From NCBI RefSeq assembly GCF_019933155.2, contig NZ_CP082944.1, positions 2,854,001 to 2,918,000 on the forward strand: DNA of 64,000 bases. Reading direction: 5' to 3'. Below, piece by piece: positions 51,452 through 59,986 of the stretch. Origin of the DNA: Metabacillus dongyingensis. Lineage in GTDB: Bacteria; Bacillota; Bacilli; Bacillales; Bacillaceae. The notes below the pieces were generated by a model, which was given only the letters and a program-made list of their open reading frames with translations, was not told the DNA's origin and made no database searches. Positions within the stretch are counted from its first letter, which is position 1; the number at the start of each line of letters is the position of its first letter. The position numbers and the translations under genes were made by a program.

Positions 51452-51475
51452 ACATGTGACTACATAGTAACATGT
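51452..51475. promoter_or_regulatory. 24-bp imperfect palindrome, ArsR-SRPBCC operator candidate
   Basis: ACATGTGACTA and TAGTAACATGT around two central bases: ten of twelve pairs match. It ends 38 bases upstream of the regulator ATG, a position suited to autorepression. Confidence 0.6.
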
Positions 51476-51652
51476 AATTTCATGAAGCTCAATCATTCAA
51501 ATTATAGTAATTGTTTCCATTATAGATTCTTGCCTGTCTCTCATTTTTGAAACACTTTTCTAAATATATATATAAGAAGATTCCCTTTAGCCCATTTGTA
51601 AAGTACTAATAAATATTAAAGAAAGTCAATCCGGGAATTTTAAAAGAAAAAG

Positions 51653-51692
51653 AAAAGATGGAAGCATTTTTCAAACCATGCTTCCATCTTTT
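51653..51692 (-). terminator. Terminator of sigma-54 activator gene
   Basis: AAAAGATGGAAGCAT pairs with ATGCTTCCATCTTTT (15 bp) around a 10-base loop; T-rich on the minus side. Confidence 0.8.
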
Positions 51693-51788
51693 CTCTTGTG
51701 CTCCCTGCTCGATACTTGTCATTCGTTATACCTATTCCCAGTATATTGGAGAATAGATTTTAGCATCATATGGTGCTTTCTGAAAACG

Positions 51789-53213
51789 TCAGCTTATCCC
51801 ATACCCTTTGCATTTATCATAAAAGCTTGTCTTCCCAATTCCAAGCAGTTTGGCTGCCTCCAGTTTGTTCCCTTTCGCTTCTGTAAGAGCATGGAAGATT
51901 GCTTCTTTCTCAGCTTCAGCCACGATAACTTTAAGCGATTTGACAGGCCCATAAAGTTTGCTGCTTTGAGTTGGACTAAGAGGCAGTTGACCAGAGTAGG
52001 TTGGGCTATGACTCTTCCCTTCCTGCTGAAGATACAGAGGCAGATGTTCCGGGTAAATCATTTGGCCGTCCAGTACGTTAACAGCACGCTCAAGTACGTT
52101 TTCAAGCTCACGAATGTTCCCGGGCCACGAGTGTCGCTCCAGGTCAAGCATCACCTCTTCAGAGAGGTCAAGATCATACCTGTGAAATTTAGTGCCCAGC
52201 TTTTTTAATAGAATTCTTGAGATTGGGACTATATCTTCCTTCCGATCCTTAAGTGAGGGAATATCGATTTTGATGACATTCAGGCGATAATAAAGATCCT
52301 CCCTAAACTCACCGTCTAAAACCATTTTTTCCAGGTTTCGATGGGTGGCGGCAATCACTCTTACATCAATTTGAATAGGAGCGCGTCCGCCGATTCGCTC
52401 AATTTCTTTTTCCTGTAGCACACGAAGCAATTTGCTTTGCATCTGAAGAGGGAGGTCGCCAATCTCATCAAGGAAAATGGTCCCTCCGTGAGCAAGCTCA
52501 AACTTTCCCTTTTTCCCGCCCTTTTTCGCACCGGTAAATGAACCTTCTTCATACCCAAAAATTTCCGATTCAAATAAATGCTCGGGGATTGAAGCGCAAT
52601 TGACCCTCATGAAAGGGGCAAAGCGTCTTCCGCTAGTCTGATGTATGGCATGGGCAAACAGCTCTTTTCCAGTTCCAGATGCCCCAAGCAGAAGAACGGC
52701 CGACTGACTGTCTGATACCCGCTCTGCGAGCTTCTTGGCTTCTATGAATTTGGGACTGCTTCCAACAAGATCCCCAAAATGATATTTACTGAAAAGTTCT
52801 TTCTCAAATTTCGTTTTATAATAGTTTAATTCTTCCATAATCGGCTGGATCTTCTTAGAATAGTCCAGCCATTCCTGAGCATTGCGGAACATCACTGTTC
52901 CAACAGCACCAACCAGCTGACCTTTCACATAGAGGGGATACCGGTTTGCAATCATTTCGCTTCCGTTTATGGGATGAATGGACGCCACTTCCGCCTGACC
53001 GGTTTTTGCTACAATCTGCATTCTTGAATTTTCAATAACATCCTGAACAGGTTTCCCAATCGATTCTTCTGCGGTTACTTTCAGGAATTCACAATAGGCC
53101 GAATTGAGATAAACAACAATTCCTTCATGATCCACAACGACCATGCATTCTGCCGCCAAATTGACTACTTCTTCAATCCAATCATAGGGAAGCTTTTCCA
53201 TGAGCCCTTTCAT
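51789..53213 (-). CDS. Sigma-54-dependent activator with PAS domain, hydroxybutyrate operon
   Basis: About 474 residues. There is a PAS domain (roughly 15-115), an AAA+ domain with Walker A GASGTGKE (177-184) and GSFTGA (224-229), Walker B GTIFLDEIG, and a Fis-like helix-turn-helix (NKLEAAKLLGIGKTSFYDKC). It lies downstream of, and on the same strand as, the 3-hydroxybutyrate genes, whose promoter is a clear -24/-12 element, so it most likely activates them. The start was placed at the ATG at 53213 after AGAGGTGG. Confidence 0.9.
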   Translation of the reverse strand: MKGLMEKLPYDWIEEVVNLAAECMVVVDHEGIVVYLNSAYCEFLKVTAEESIGKPVQDVIENSRMQIVAKTGQAEVASIHPINGSEMIANRYPLYVKGQLVGAVGTVMFRNAQEWLDYSKKIQPIMEELNYYKTKFEKELFSKYHFGDLVGSSPKFIEAKKLAERVSDSQSAVLLLGASGTGKELFAHAIHQTSGRRFAPFMRVNCASIPEHLFESEIFGYEEGSFTGAKKGGKKGKFELAHGGTIFLDEIGDLPLQMQSKLLRVLQEKEIERIGGRAPIQIDVRVIAATHRNLEKMVLDGEFREDLYYRLNVIKIDIPSLKDRKEDIVPISRILLKKLGTKFHRYDLDLSEEVMLDLERHSWPGNIRELENVLERAVNVLDGQMIYPEHLPLYLQQEGKSHSPTYSGQLPLSPTQSSKLYGPVKSLKVIVAEAEKEAIFHALTEAKGNKLEAAKLLGIGKTSFYDKCKGYGIS

Positions 53214-53360
53214 TCTCTCCACCTCTTTCCTGGTTATCTGAAATAAACCGTTTACATTTGTATGTTCATCTTACACAGACCTATTAATAAAAATCAATAG
53301 ATTGGAAGATTCAGATTAAAAAATCACTCTGGTAAAGAAAGACAATTTATTTTTCTTTGC

Positions 53361-53391
53361 AAAAAAATAAAGGACAGCTTTGGCTGTCCCT
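53361..53391 (-). terminator. Terminator of hydroxybutyrate operon
   Basis: GGACAGC, loop CAAA and GCTGTCC on the minus strand, followed by TTTATTTTTTTG. Confidence 0.8.
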
Positions 53392-53408
53392 TTTCTAGAA
53401 TATGAGTA

Positions 53409-54194
53409 TTATTGTACGGTATACCCGCCATCAAGAATAGCTGCCTGACCGGTAATTCCTTTTGCTTTATCACTTGCCAGAAAGACTGCATAATCGGCAA
53501 TTTCCTGTACAGAGAGCAATCTTTTCTGCGGTACGAGAGGATAAATCACTTGTTCTAGAACACGTTCAAGCTCTACATTCCGCGTTTTTGCAAGGTCAGC
53601 AAGCTGGTTGCGAACCAAAGGGGTATCAACGTAGCCCGGACAAAGTGCGTTAACGGTGATTCCATGTTCCGCCCCTTCAAGCGCAGCAACCTTTGTCAGT
53701 CCGATGACACCGTGTTTGGCGCTGTTGTAGGCCGCTTTTCCAGCAAAACCGATCACTCCATTAATAGATGCCATATTGATAATCCTGCCAAACTTTTGTT
53801 TTTTCATGATTGGAAAAACGTGTTTGGTAGCTACAAATGGTGCTGTCAACATGACTTTGATCAGGAATTCAAACCGGTCAGTTGGGAATTCTTCGATTGG
53901 AGAAACATGCTGCAGACCAGCATTGTTAACAAGAATGTCCAAGCGCCCGTACTGTTTTTGAACGGTTTCAATCGTTTGAATGATCTGATCTTCCTTTGTT
54001 ACATCGCAAGCAGCAGCAATGGATTCAAAACCTTCTTCCTTCAATTGTGCAGCAGCTGCTTCGGCAGCTTCCAGATTCACATCTGAAATGACCACAGCCG
54101 CTCCTTCTTTTGCGAATTCCTTTGCAACTTCAAATCCTATGCCGCTCGCGGCACCTGTCACAAGCGCTATTTTTTCCTTAAGTAATCGATTCAT
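53409..54194 (-). CDS. 3-hydroxybutyrate dehydrogenase (SDR family)
   Basis: About 261 residues from the second ATG (54194, AAAGGA eight bases upstream; 54200 is possible). Short-chain dehydrogenase motifs: TGAASGIG near 15, NNAG near 90, catalytic Ser in MASINGV, Tyr and Lys in AAYNSAKHG, and LCPGYVDTPLV. QHVSPIEEFP and the C-terminal LDGGYTVQ fit 3-hydroxybutyrate dehydrogenases. It oxidises (R)-3-hydroxybutyrate to acetoacetate with NAD. It follows scoB, as yxjF does in B. subtilis. Confidence 0.88.
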   Translation of the reverse strand: MNRLLKEKIALVTGAASGIGFEVAKEFAKEGAAVVISDVNLEAAEAAAAQLKEEGFESIAAACDVTKEDQIIQTIETVQKQYGRLDILVNNAGLQHVSPIEEFPTDRFEFLIKVMLTAPFVATKHVFPIMKKQKFGRIINMASINGVIGFAGKAAYNSAKHGVIGLTKVAALEGAEHGITVNALCPGYVDTPLVRNQLADLAKTRNVELERVLEQVIYPLVPQKRLLSVQEIADYAVFLASDKAKGITGQAAILDGGYTVQ

Positions 54195-54220
54195 CGCCAT
54201 TGTCCTTTCTATTGCTCGCC

Positions 54221-54874
54221 TTAATGGGCGGTCATCAGTGATTGACTTATTGTAAATGAGGCCTCTGTTTTCTCTTTTACTTCCTCAATGGTTACACCGT
54301 CCTGAAGTTCAACGAGCTCCATCGTGCCATCTGCAAAATCAAATACAGCAAGCTCTGTAATTAGACGGTTAACAACCTGTTTCCCTGTCAAAGGAAGCGT
54401 GCATTCTTTTTTAACCTTGGATTCACCATATTTATTGACATGTTCCATAATGACAATAATCCGTTTGGCGCCATTAACCAGATCCATGGCACCTCCCATT
54501 CCCTTAACCATTTTTCCTGGGATCATCCAGTTCGCAAGATCTCCCTGTTCGGAAACCTCCATGCCTCCTAGAATGGCAAGATCAATATGTCCGCCGCGTA
54601 TCATGGCGAAGGATTCTGCACTGTCAAAATAAGATGCACCAGGTACACTTGTTACCGTTTCTTTTCCTGCATTGATCAGGTCTGGATCTTCTGTTCCTGC
54701 AATCGGATACGGTCCGATTCCAAGCAGGCCATTCTCCGATTGCAAAAGCACATTATAATCATCAGGAATTTCATTTGCTACAAGAGTAGGCATCCCGATT
54801 CCAAGATTTACGTTCATGCCGTCTTTTATTTCTTTAACTGCTCGCTTCACCATTTTTTGTCTGCTGTCACTCAT
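54221..54874 (-). CDS. scoB: Succinyl-CoA:3-ketoacid CoA-transferase subunit B
   Basis: 217 residues with the active-site Glu in LQSENGLLGIGPYP near 50 and GGAMDLVNGAKRIIVIMEHV in the C-terminal half. With ScoA it activates acetoacetate to acetoacetyl-CoA using succinyl-CoA. AAGGAGG precedes the ATG, 15 bases after scoA. Confidence 0.92.
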   Translation of the reverse strand: MSDSRQKMVKRAVKEIKDGMNVNLGIGMPTLVANEIPDDYNVLLQSENGLLGIGPYPIAGTEDPDLINAGKETVTSVPGASYFDSAESFAMIRGGHIDLAILGGMEVSEQGDLANWMIPGKMVKGMGGAMDLVNGAKRIIVIMEHVNKYGESKVKKECTLPLTGKQVVNRLITELAVFDFADGTMELVELQDGVTIEEVKEKTEASFTISQSLMTAH

Positions 54875-54889
54875 GTTTTTGCCTCCTTT

Positions 54890-55591
54890 TTATGCCTGAC
54901 GAACCGTAAGGCGTTCAATTCGTTTTTCATAGTTCGCACCAAGCAATACATGCTGGACATAAATGCCGGGTGTATGAATTTCGTCGGGATTCAGCTCTCC
55001 GGCTTCAACAATTTCTTCGACCTCTGCTATCGTAATTTTCCCGGCCATCGCAGCCACTGGATTAAAGTTTCGGGAAGTCTTTCTGAAAACCAAGTTACCA
55101 AGCGGGTCCGCTTTCCATGCTTTAACTAGGGCAAAGTCTCCAACGATTCCTCTTTCAAGGATATACGTCCTGCCATCGAAATCTTTGTGTTCCTTTCCTT
55201 CAGCCACCTTTGTTCCAACTCCGGTTGCTGTATAAAAGCCAGGAATTCCAGCGCCGCCAGCCCGCATTCTCTCAGCCAAAGTTCCTTGAGGGATCAGCTC
55301 CACTTCCAATTCTCCGCTTAAATACTGACGTTCAAAAATTTTGTTTTCTCCTACATAAGAAGACATCATTTTTTTGATTTGTTTGTTTGCAAGCAGCAAG
55401 CCCAGGCCCCAATCGTCAACTCCGCAGTTATTGCTTACAACAGTAAGATCTTTGACACCTTTATCTCTTAAAGCAAGAATCGTTTTTTCAGGTATGCCGC
55501 AGAGGCCGAAGCCTCCAACGACCAATGTTGCACCGTCTTCTATCTTATCAATTGCTTGTTTAAATGAGTCTAAAACTTTTCCCTTAGCCAT
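54890..55591 (-). CDS. scoA: Succinyl-CoA:3-ketoacid CoA-transferase subunit A
   Basis: 233 residues with the family opening [20 protein letters not shown] and the closing [20 protein letters not shown]. Partner of ScoB. AGAGGAAA precedes the ATG; the permease gene ends 30 bases upstream. Confidence 0.92.
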   Translation of the reverse strand: MAKGKVLDSFKQAIDKIEDGATLVVGGFGLCGIPEKTILALRDKGVKDLTVVSNNCGVDDWGLGLLLANKQIKKMMSSYVGENKIFERQYLSGELEVELIPQGTLAERMRAGGAGIPGFYTATGVGTKVAEGKEHKDFDGRTYILERGIVGDFALVKAWKADPLGNLVFRKTSRNFNPVAAMAGKITIAEVEEIVEAGELNPDEIHTPGIYVQHVLLGANYEKRIERLTVRQA

Positions 55592-55621
55592 CTAAGTTTC
55601 CTCTCTTTCTATGAAAATTGT

Positions 55622-57064
55622 TTAAACTAGGCCGAATAGGCTGTAAATAGCGATAATGACAAAGACAGCAACTGTCTTAATAATCGTAATGGCAAAAATA
55701 TCACGGTAAGATTGACGGTGAGTAAGACCTGTAACCGCTAGAAGCGTAATAACCGCTCCATTGTGAGGCAGAGTATCCATACCGCCTGATGCCATAGAAA
55801 TAACCCTATGCATAACTTCCGGAGGAATATTGAACTTTTCAATTGCCTCTAAATACTTATCTGACATTGCGCTAAGCGCAATTCCCATCCCTCCGGATGC
55901 GGAGCCTGTGATACCTGCAAGTGCGGTCGTTGTCACAGCTCCGTTTACAAGCGGATCCGTAAATGTTGAGGAAATACCGTTGCTCACCGTTTTAAATCCA
56001 GGAAGTGCAGCGATGACTCCGCCAAATCCATACTCAGCTCCTGTATTCATGGCGGCAAGAAGTGCACCGCCGATTCCAGCATTCAAACCGTCTTTAATGT
56101 TAGCGGTTACAGCTTTCCAGTCAAAAGCAATTGTCGTGATGATTCCTACTAATAGCGCAAGTTCAACAGACCATATTGCAACAACAGATGGAAGTTCGAT
56201 TTTACCAAATGCTTCAAGTCCGATCGCTGAGAAATCAAATCCGTTTGGATACCATTTTGGAAAAGAAACGGTGAAGAATTTGTTCATGACACCAACCAGA
56301 ATAAGTGGTACGAAGGCTAAAATCTGACGGGCAGCACTAAGTTCCGTTCTTGCTGAAACAGCTGCCTCTTCTTTTTCACGAGCAAGCTCCGGATCCAGCC
56401 CAGCTGCAGTCTCTGAGTGAAATCCTGCATACCCTTCACCTGCTTTTTCCGCTTTTTTACGTCGTGATTCCAAATACCACATTCCAAGTGACAAGACAAA
56501 AATCGCACCTATAATCCCAAGAACAGGAGCTGCATAAATGTCAGTTTTGAAGAAAGTTGTCGGGATGACATTTTGAATCTGCGGCGTACCTGGAAGTGCG
56601 TCCATCGTAAAAGTAAAAGCTCCAAGAGCAATTGTTCCGGGAATCAGACGTTTTGGAATATCTGCCTCAATGAACAGATTTTTAGCAAATGGATAGACTG
56701 CGAACACCACAACGAACAAACTGACACCGCTGTATGTCAGGATGGCACCCATCAGAACAATCGCAAGAATCGCTCTCTTTGCTCCTACTAGCTTTACAAT
56801 CGTTTTGGCAATGGATTCAGCAAGACCGGACATTTCCACGACCTTTCCAAAAATAGCTCCAAGCAAGAATACCGGAAAATAAAGTTTAATGAATCCGACC
56901 ATTTTCTCCATAAACACGTTAGAGAAAAACGGCAGTACATAACTCGGATCTGTCAGCAATACTGCAAACAGAGCACAGATCGGAGCAAACAAAATAACTG
57001 AAAATCCACGATAAGCAACAAACATCAGTAAACTTAGTGATAATAAAATAATAATGATTTCCAC
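55622..57064 (-). CDS. GntP-family permease, likely hydroxybutyrate/acetoacetate uptake
   Basis: About 480 residues with 12 or more membrane helices. Blocks such as GTIALGAFTFTMDALPGTPQIQ, the central charged loop (RRKKAEKAGEG) and ISMASGGMDTLPHNGAVITL fit the GntP/citrate-transporter group and B. subtilis YxjC. It is first gene of the operon with scoAB and the dehydrogenase, so it should import 3-hydroxybutyrate or acetoacetate. I favour the GTG at 57064 since AAGGGGG is six bases further; an ATG at 57070 touches it. Confidence 0.85.
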   Translation of the reverse strand: MEIIIILLSLSLLMFVAYRGFSVILFAPICALFAVLLTDPSYVLPFFSNVFMEKMVGFIKLYFPVFLLGAIFGKVVEMSGLAESIAKTIVKLVGAKRAILAIVLMGAILTYSGVSLFVVVFAVYPFAKNLFIEADIPKRLIPGTIALGAFTFTMDALPGTPQIQNVIPTTFFKTDIYAAPVLGIIGAIFVLSLGMWYLESRRKKAEKAGEGYAGFHSETAAGLDPELAREKEEAAVSARTELSAARQILAFVPLILVGVMNKFFTVSFPKWYPNGFDFSAIGLEAFGKIELPSVVAIWSVELALLVGIITTIAFDWKAVTANIKDGLNAGIGGALLAAMNTGAEYGFGGVIAALPGFKTVSNGISSTFTDPLVNGAVTTTALAGITGSASGGMGIALSAMSDKYLEAIEKFNIPPEVMHRVISMASGGMDTLPHNGAVITLLAVTGLTHRQSYRDIFAITIIKTVAVFVIIAIYSLFGLV

Positions 57065-57117
57065 AAACATCCCCCTTTTTGGCCTCTTTAATTCTTGAAA
57101 TTGAGCAGACTTTAGCT

Positions 57118-57132
57118 GGTAAGCGCTTACAA
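57118..57132. promoter_or_regulatory. cre-like site downstream of sigma-54 promoter
   Basis: GGTAAGCGCTTACAA; on the minus strand TTGTAAGCGCTTACC matches the cre consensus except the final base. It lies between promoter and permease start, a position where CcpA could block elongation. Confidence 0.65.
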
Positions 57133-57190
57133 CATGTGCAATCAGACCTGTTTTCGCTCTCCTTCTAAATGACCAGCTCGTTTTTATACT

Positions 57191-57207
57191 TGCAAGAAGT
57201 GTGCCAA
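57191..57207 (-). promoter_or_regulatory. Sigma-54 (SigL) -24/-12 promoter
   Basis: On the minus strand TTGGCACACTTCTTGCA has TTGGCAC, five bases, TTGCA: an essentially perfect -24/-12 element. Transcription would start about 110-120 bases before the permease gene. Activator: probably the PAS-AAA protein encoded downstream. Confidence 0.88.
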
Positions 57208-57338
57208 CTATTTATTCTTTTATGAAAATTCATACAATAGCCCCAATTCCGCTTCCTTGTTGGCTTTGCGTTACAGATAGACTGAATATTTAATAAAAAG
57301 AGCCACTAAAAATTCCGGAATTCAGGAATTAATTTCGA

Positions 57339-57382
57339 ATGAGTTCCGTTATTACGGAAAATTCCGCAATAACGGAACTCAT
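57339..57382. repeat. 22-bp inverted repeat, almost perfect
   Basis: ATGAGTTCCGTTATT followed by ACGGAAA mirrors 57361-57382 with a single mismatch and essentially no loop spacer. Neighbouring words AATTCCGGAATT and TTCAGGAATT have similar composition. It has no T-tail and could be a protein site or a miniature mobile relic. Confidence 0.75.
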
Positions 57383-57526
57383 CTAATAAAACTTAATTTG
57401 GCCGGATAATAGGCTTTCGGCATTTAAGTACCGCAGAAGTTTTATTTATTTCCAGCCAGCGACTGATTACTTCCTATATGTACATAATCCACCAAACATC
57501 TAAATCAGACGCAGGCTGGTTTAATG

Positions 57527-57994
57527 TTATACTTTCAAACTCAAAATCAATTGTTCTCCAATTCTCCCTATCTTTCTTCTTCCCGTATCCGTAAATCCAA
57601 CTTTTTGATAAAGCTTCTGAGCTGGAATATTTCTTTTATTGACTGCGAGTACAACTTCCTTGCATTTTGGAAAGTGCTGATTTAGGAACGGCTTTAATTG
57701 ATTCATTCCCCGGAATGCATATCCTTTCCCCTGCTGAACATGATTAACTGAAAATGCAGTCAGCAGCATGGCATCCGGATTGTCAGTATACTCTTTCACT
57801 CTGTCACTTGAATGCAGAACAAAAAAACCGACTGGTTCCATACCGCATATAATGACGACAGGGTGTTTTTCATATGTTATTTCCGCCATCAGATTTGGTA
57901 ATGCAGTGAACGGAAGCTGATCCTCCGGCAGGCTGAATCTATTGATAAGATCGAAATATTCAGTTTTATATAATTGTAACTCTATAAGTTTCAT
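57527..57994 (-). CDS. GNAT acetyltransferase
   Basis: 155 residues from the ATG at 57994 (AAAGGCGG upstream). Acetyl-CoA loop FSVNHVQQGKGYAFRGMNQL, then VNKRNIPAQKLYQKVGFTDT. It is of the type that acetylates small amines or antibiotics; substrate unknown. Confidence 0.82.
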   Translation of the reverse strand: MKLIELQLYKTEYFDLINRFSLPEDQLPFTALPNLMAEITYEKHPVVIICGMEPVGFFVLHSSDRVKEYTDNPDAMLLTAFSVNHVQQGKGYAFRGMNQLKPFLNQHFPKCKEVVLAVNKRNIPAQKLYQKVGFTDTGRRKIGRIGEQLILSLKV

Positions 57995-58080
57995 AAATAT
58001 CCGCCTTTGTAAACAGGATGAAAAATTTTCAGCTGTGAGGTTCAACATTCACAGATAAACTTGTATTAAATTAAAAATCT

Positions 58081-58734
58081 TTAATTTCTGGTGTTCATCC
58101 GATTAATAAATTCCCTAAATTCTTTTATATTTTTCATAACTTGGTTTGGCTGTGTAACAAAATTAATCGTTTGATATTCCGGCAGCCATTGCACCCCGAT
58201 TGTATAAACATTTGCTCGAACTCCTGCAAGAATGTCTGCCTCACTGTCTCCGATAAAAAGGGCCTCATTATTTTCTGTGCCAAGAATAAATAATGCCTTC
58301 TTTACTCCCTCAGGATGAGGTTTTGGTTTTTTAACATCGTCTCCTGTAATGATTACGTCAAACAGGCCAACCATGTTTAGGGCTTCTAAGGATATCTCTA
58401 AACTTCTTTTTGCTTTTCCAGTCACAATGCCGAGCTTTAATCCCCTGTCTTTTAGAAGCCGGATTAATTCATCTATTTCATTGTTTTTTTCAACCAGCTC
58501 TGGATGCATCTCAAGATATTTTTCATAGTATCTTTCAATTGCTTTCTCTTTTTCCTCATTTAGAAGATTCTCCCGAATAATCCCTGTTTCTGAAGGACCA
58601 AACATCCCAACTATTTCTTCTGCAGAAACATCTCTCCTATCAAACTCTTTAAATACTGATTGAAAGGCATAAAAACACACTGGCAAAGTATTGGCCAAAG
58701 TTCCGTCAAAATCAAAAAGGACCGCTTTCATCAT
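58081..58734 (-). CDS. HAD-family phosphatase, Gph/PpaX-like
   Basis: About 217 residues. HAD motifs: FDFDGTLANT at the start (nucleophile and acid Asp), VTGKAKRS (motif II), KPKPHPEG (Lys) and IGDSEADI (motif IV). A helical cap lies between motifs I and II. Relatives dephosphorylate phosphoglycolate or pyrophosphate; substrate unknown. The start is the first of two adjacent ATGs after AAAGGAAG. Confidence 0.85.
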   Translation of the reverse strand: MMKAVLFDFDGTLANTLPVCFYAFQSVFKEFDRRDVSAEEIVGMFGPSETGIIRENLLNEEKEKAIERYYEKYLEMHPELVEKNNEIDELIRLLKDRGLKLGIVTGKAKRSLEISLEALNMVGLFDVIITGDDVKKPKPHPEGVKKALFILGTENNEALFIGDSEADILAGVRANVYTIGVQWLPEYQTINFVTQPNQVMKNIKEFREFINRMNTRN

Positions 58735-59004
58735 CCACACTTCCTTTCTATTCCTCTTTTCCAATATTATCAAATTTACTGTTGGATATTGAGTGCAAAA
58801 ATAGAATCTTCAGCAAAGTTCTTTCTATTGGCTCAAAGGGTTAACAAGCTGCTCCTTTTAAATAAGATAGGGTTTGATTCATTCTCTAAAAACAATATGA
58901 GCTTCCACTTTTGTAATCTGAGCTCCGAGACAAATGCCCTTGGCTAAAGGACATCTTCTCTCTCTTAAAAAATCCTTTCATTCATAATAAAATAGGCGGC
59001 CTTT
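58735..59004. other. Gene-free stretch
   Basis: No convincing gene. Near 58990-59030 there is a weak GC-containing hairpin followed by T residues on the minus strand that may end the hydrolase gene. Confidence 0.4.
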
Positions 59005-59817
59005 TTAAAAGAGCTGCCTTTGTAAATTTATGGTATTGTCATGGGTGAAATTCACTCGATTTAGGACAAATCCTGTAACAATTTCATTGAATATGTTCCA
59101 TTTCTTCGTAGGAAGCTGATGATTTTGGTTAGTAAATAGGAAAAATTCTGCGTGTTTGCATTTATTTCGATAAAGTTTTAAATAATGGTTCGTCCAGTCT
59201 CCTGCTTCACCGTACATAAACAGCATAGGCATCGTGATGAGATGAAGTTTGTCGAGGCAGCTGTATTGCAAAGAGTGAATATAATATTGCTTCCAAACTT
59301 CTTTGTCCGCTTTTTTCATATGGCCACTTAGCATTTTTCTCATCTTTTTATCTTTTGTATGACTCCTTGAAATCATTTCTATTAATAAATTCAAATGATT
59401 ATCTGCCATATAAATGCCGGAACGATGCAATATTTGTCCTGACGCATCATCAACGCATGGATAGGCGCCTGATAAAATGAGCAATTCGATTCTTTCTGAA
59501 TGATAAATGGCAAGATGCTGGGCGATCTGGCACCCCGCTGAGTATCCGCATATAACAGCTTTTTCCAGATTTAAAGCATCCATAAAACATACTATTTCAC
59601 TTGCATAATACGAAATCGAAATTTCTTGCGAAGCAGTCTCACTATCTCCGTGGCCGCTTAAGTCCGGAAAAATAACTCTCATATGCTTTGATAAATTGTG
59701 CTGATAATAAAACACTTTTTTTCCCATACCGGGAGGATGAATAAATATAACCGGTATCCCTTGACCGAATTCTTCGTAATGAAAAGAATTGCAGCTGTCT
59801 ATCTTGATTGAGGGCAT
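59005..59817 (-). CDS. Alpha/beta-hydrolase
   Basis: 270 residues. The oxyanion HG region is replaced by HPPGMGKK near 27; GYSAGC near 90 carries the nucleophile Ser, Asp lies in YGEAGDWTNHY, and the His in NQNHQLP near 235. It resembles lactone or ester hydrolases of broad range. GGAGTG precedes the ATG. It points away from the lipoprotein gene next to it. Confidence 0.8.
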   Translation of the reverse strand: MPSIKIDSCNSFHYEEFGQGIPVIFIHPPGMGKKVFYYQHNLSKHMRVIFPDLSGHGDSETASQEISISYYASEIVCFMDALNLEKAVICGYSAGCQIAQHLAIYHSERIELLILSGAYPCVDDASGQILHRSGIYMADNHLNLLIEMISRSHTKDKKMRKMLSGHMKKADKEVWKQYYIHSLQYSCLDKLHLITMPMLFMYGEAGDWTNHYLKLYRNKCKHAEFFLFTNQNHQLPTKKWNIFNEIVTGFVLNRVNFTHDNTINLQRQLF

Positions 59818-59986
59818 AATTTTTTCACTCCAAATGATTCTTGAGCCGACTATTTGATTTCCTTTTCGCTATCTTACCTTCCCCTTATAAAAAATTCTTT
59901 ATTCACTTTTTCATTGCGTTTTTTAACATGATTGCAGAGATATTGTAAATAATAAGGAGAACTTGTAAACCGAAGGTGGAGTCTGA

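Larger units (their letters stand above)
51414..51788. other. Intergenic region with operator and terminator
   Basis: No gene. It contains the ArsR-side palindrome, AT-rich DNA and the terminator of the sigma-54 activator gene. Confidence 0.6.
57065..57526. other. Regulatory region of hydroxybutyrate operon
   Basis: No gene. It holds the sigma-54 promoter and a cre-like site within the first 140 bases, then a long hairpin at 57339-57382, then AT-rich DNA. Confidence 0.7.

Noticed and set aside
51678..52208. Open frame of 176 codons on the + strand
   Set aside because: Antisense to the sigma-54 activator and its terminator.
54587..55129. Open frame of 180 codons on the + strand across scoB/scoA
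   Set aside because: Antisense to two clear CoA-transferase genes; composition rich in Cys, Phe and His typical of shadow frames.
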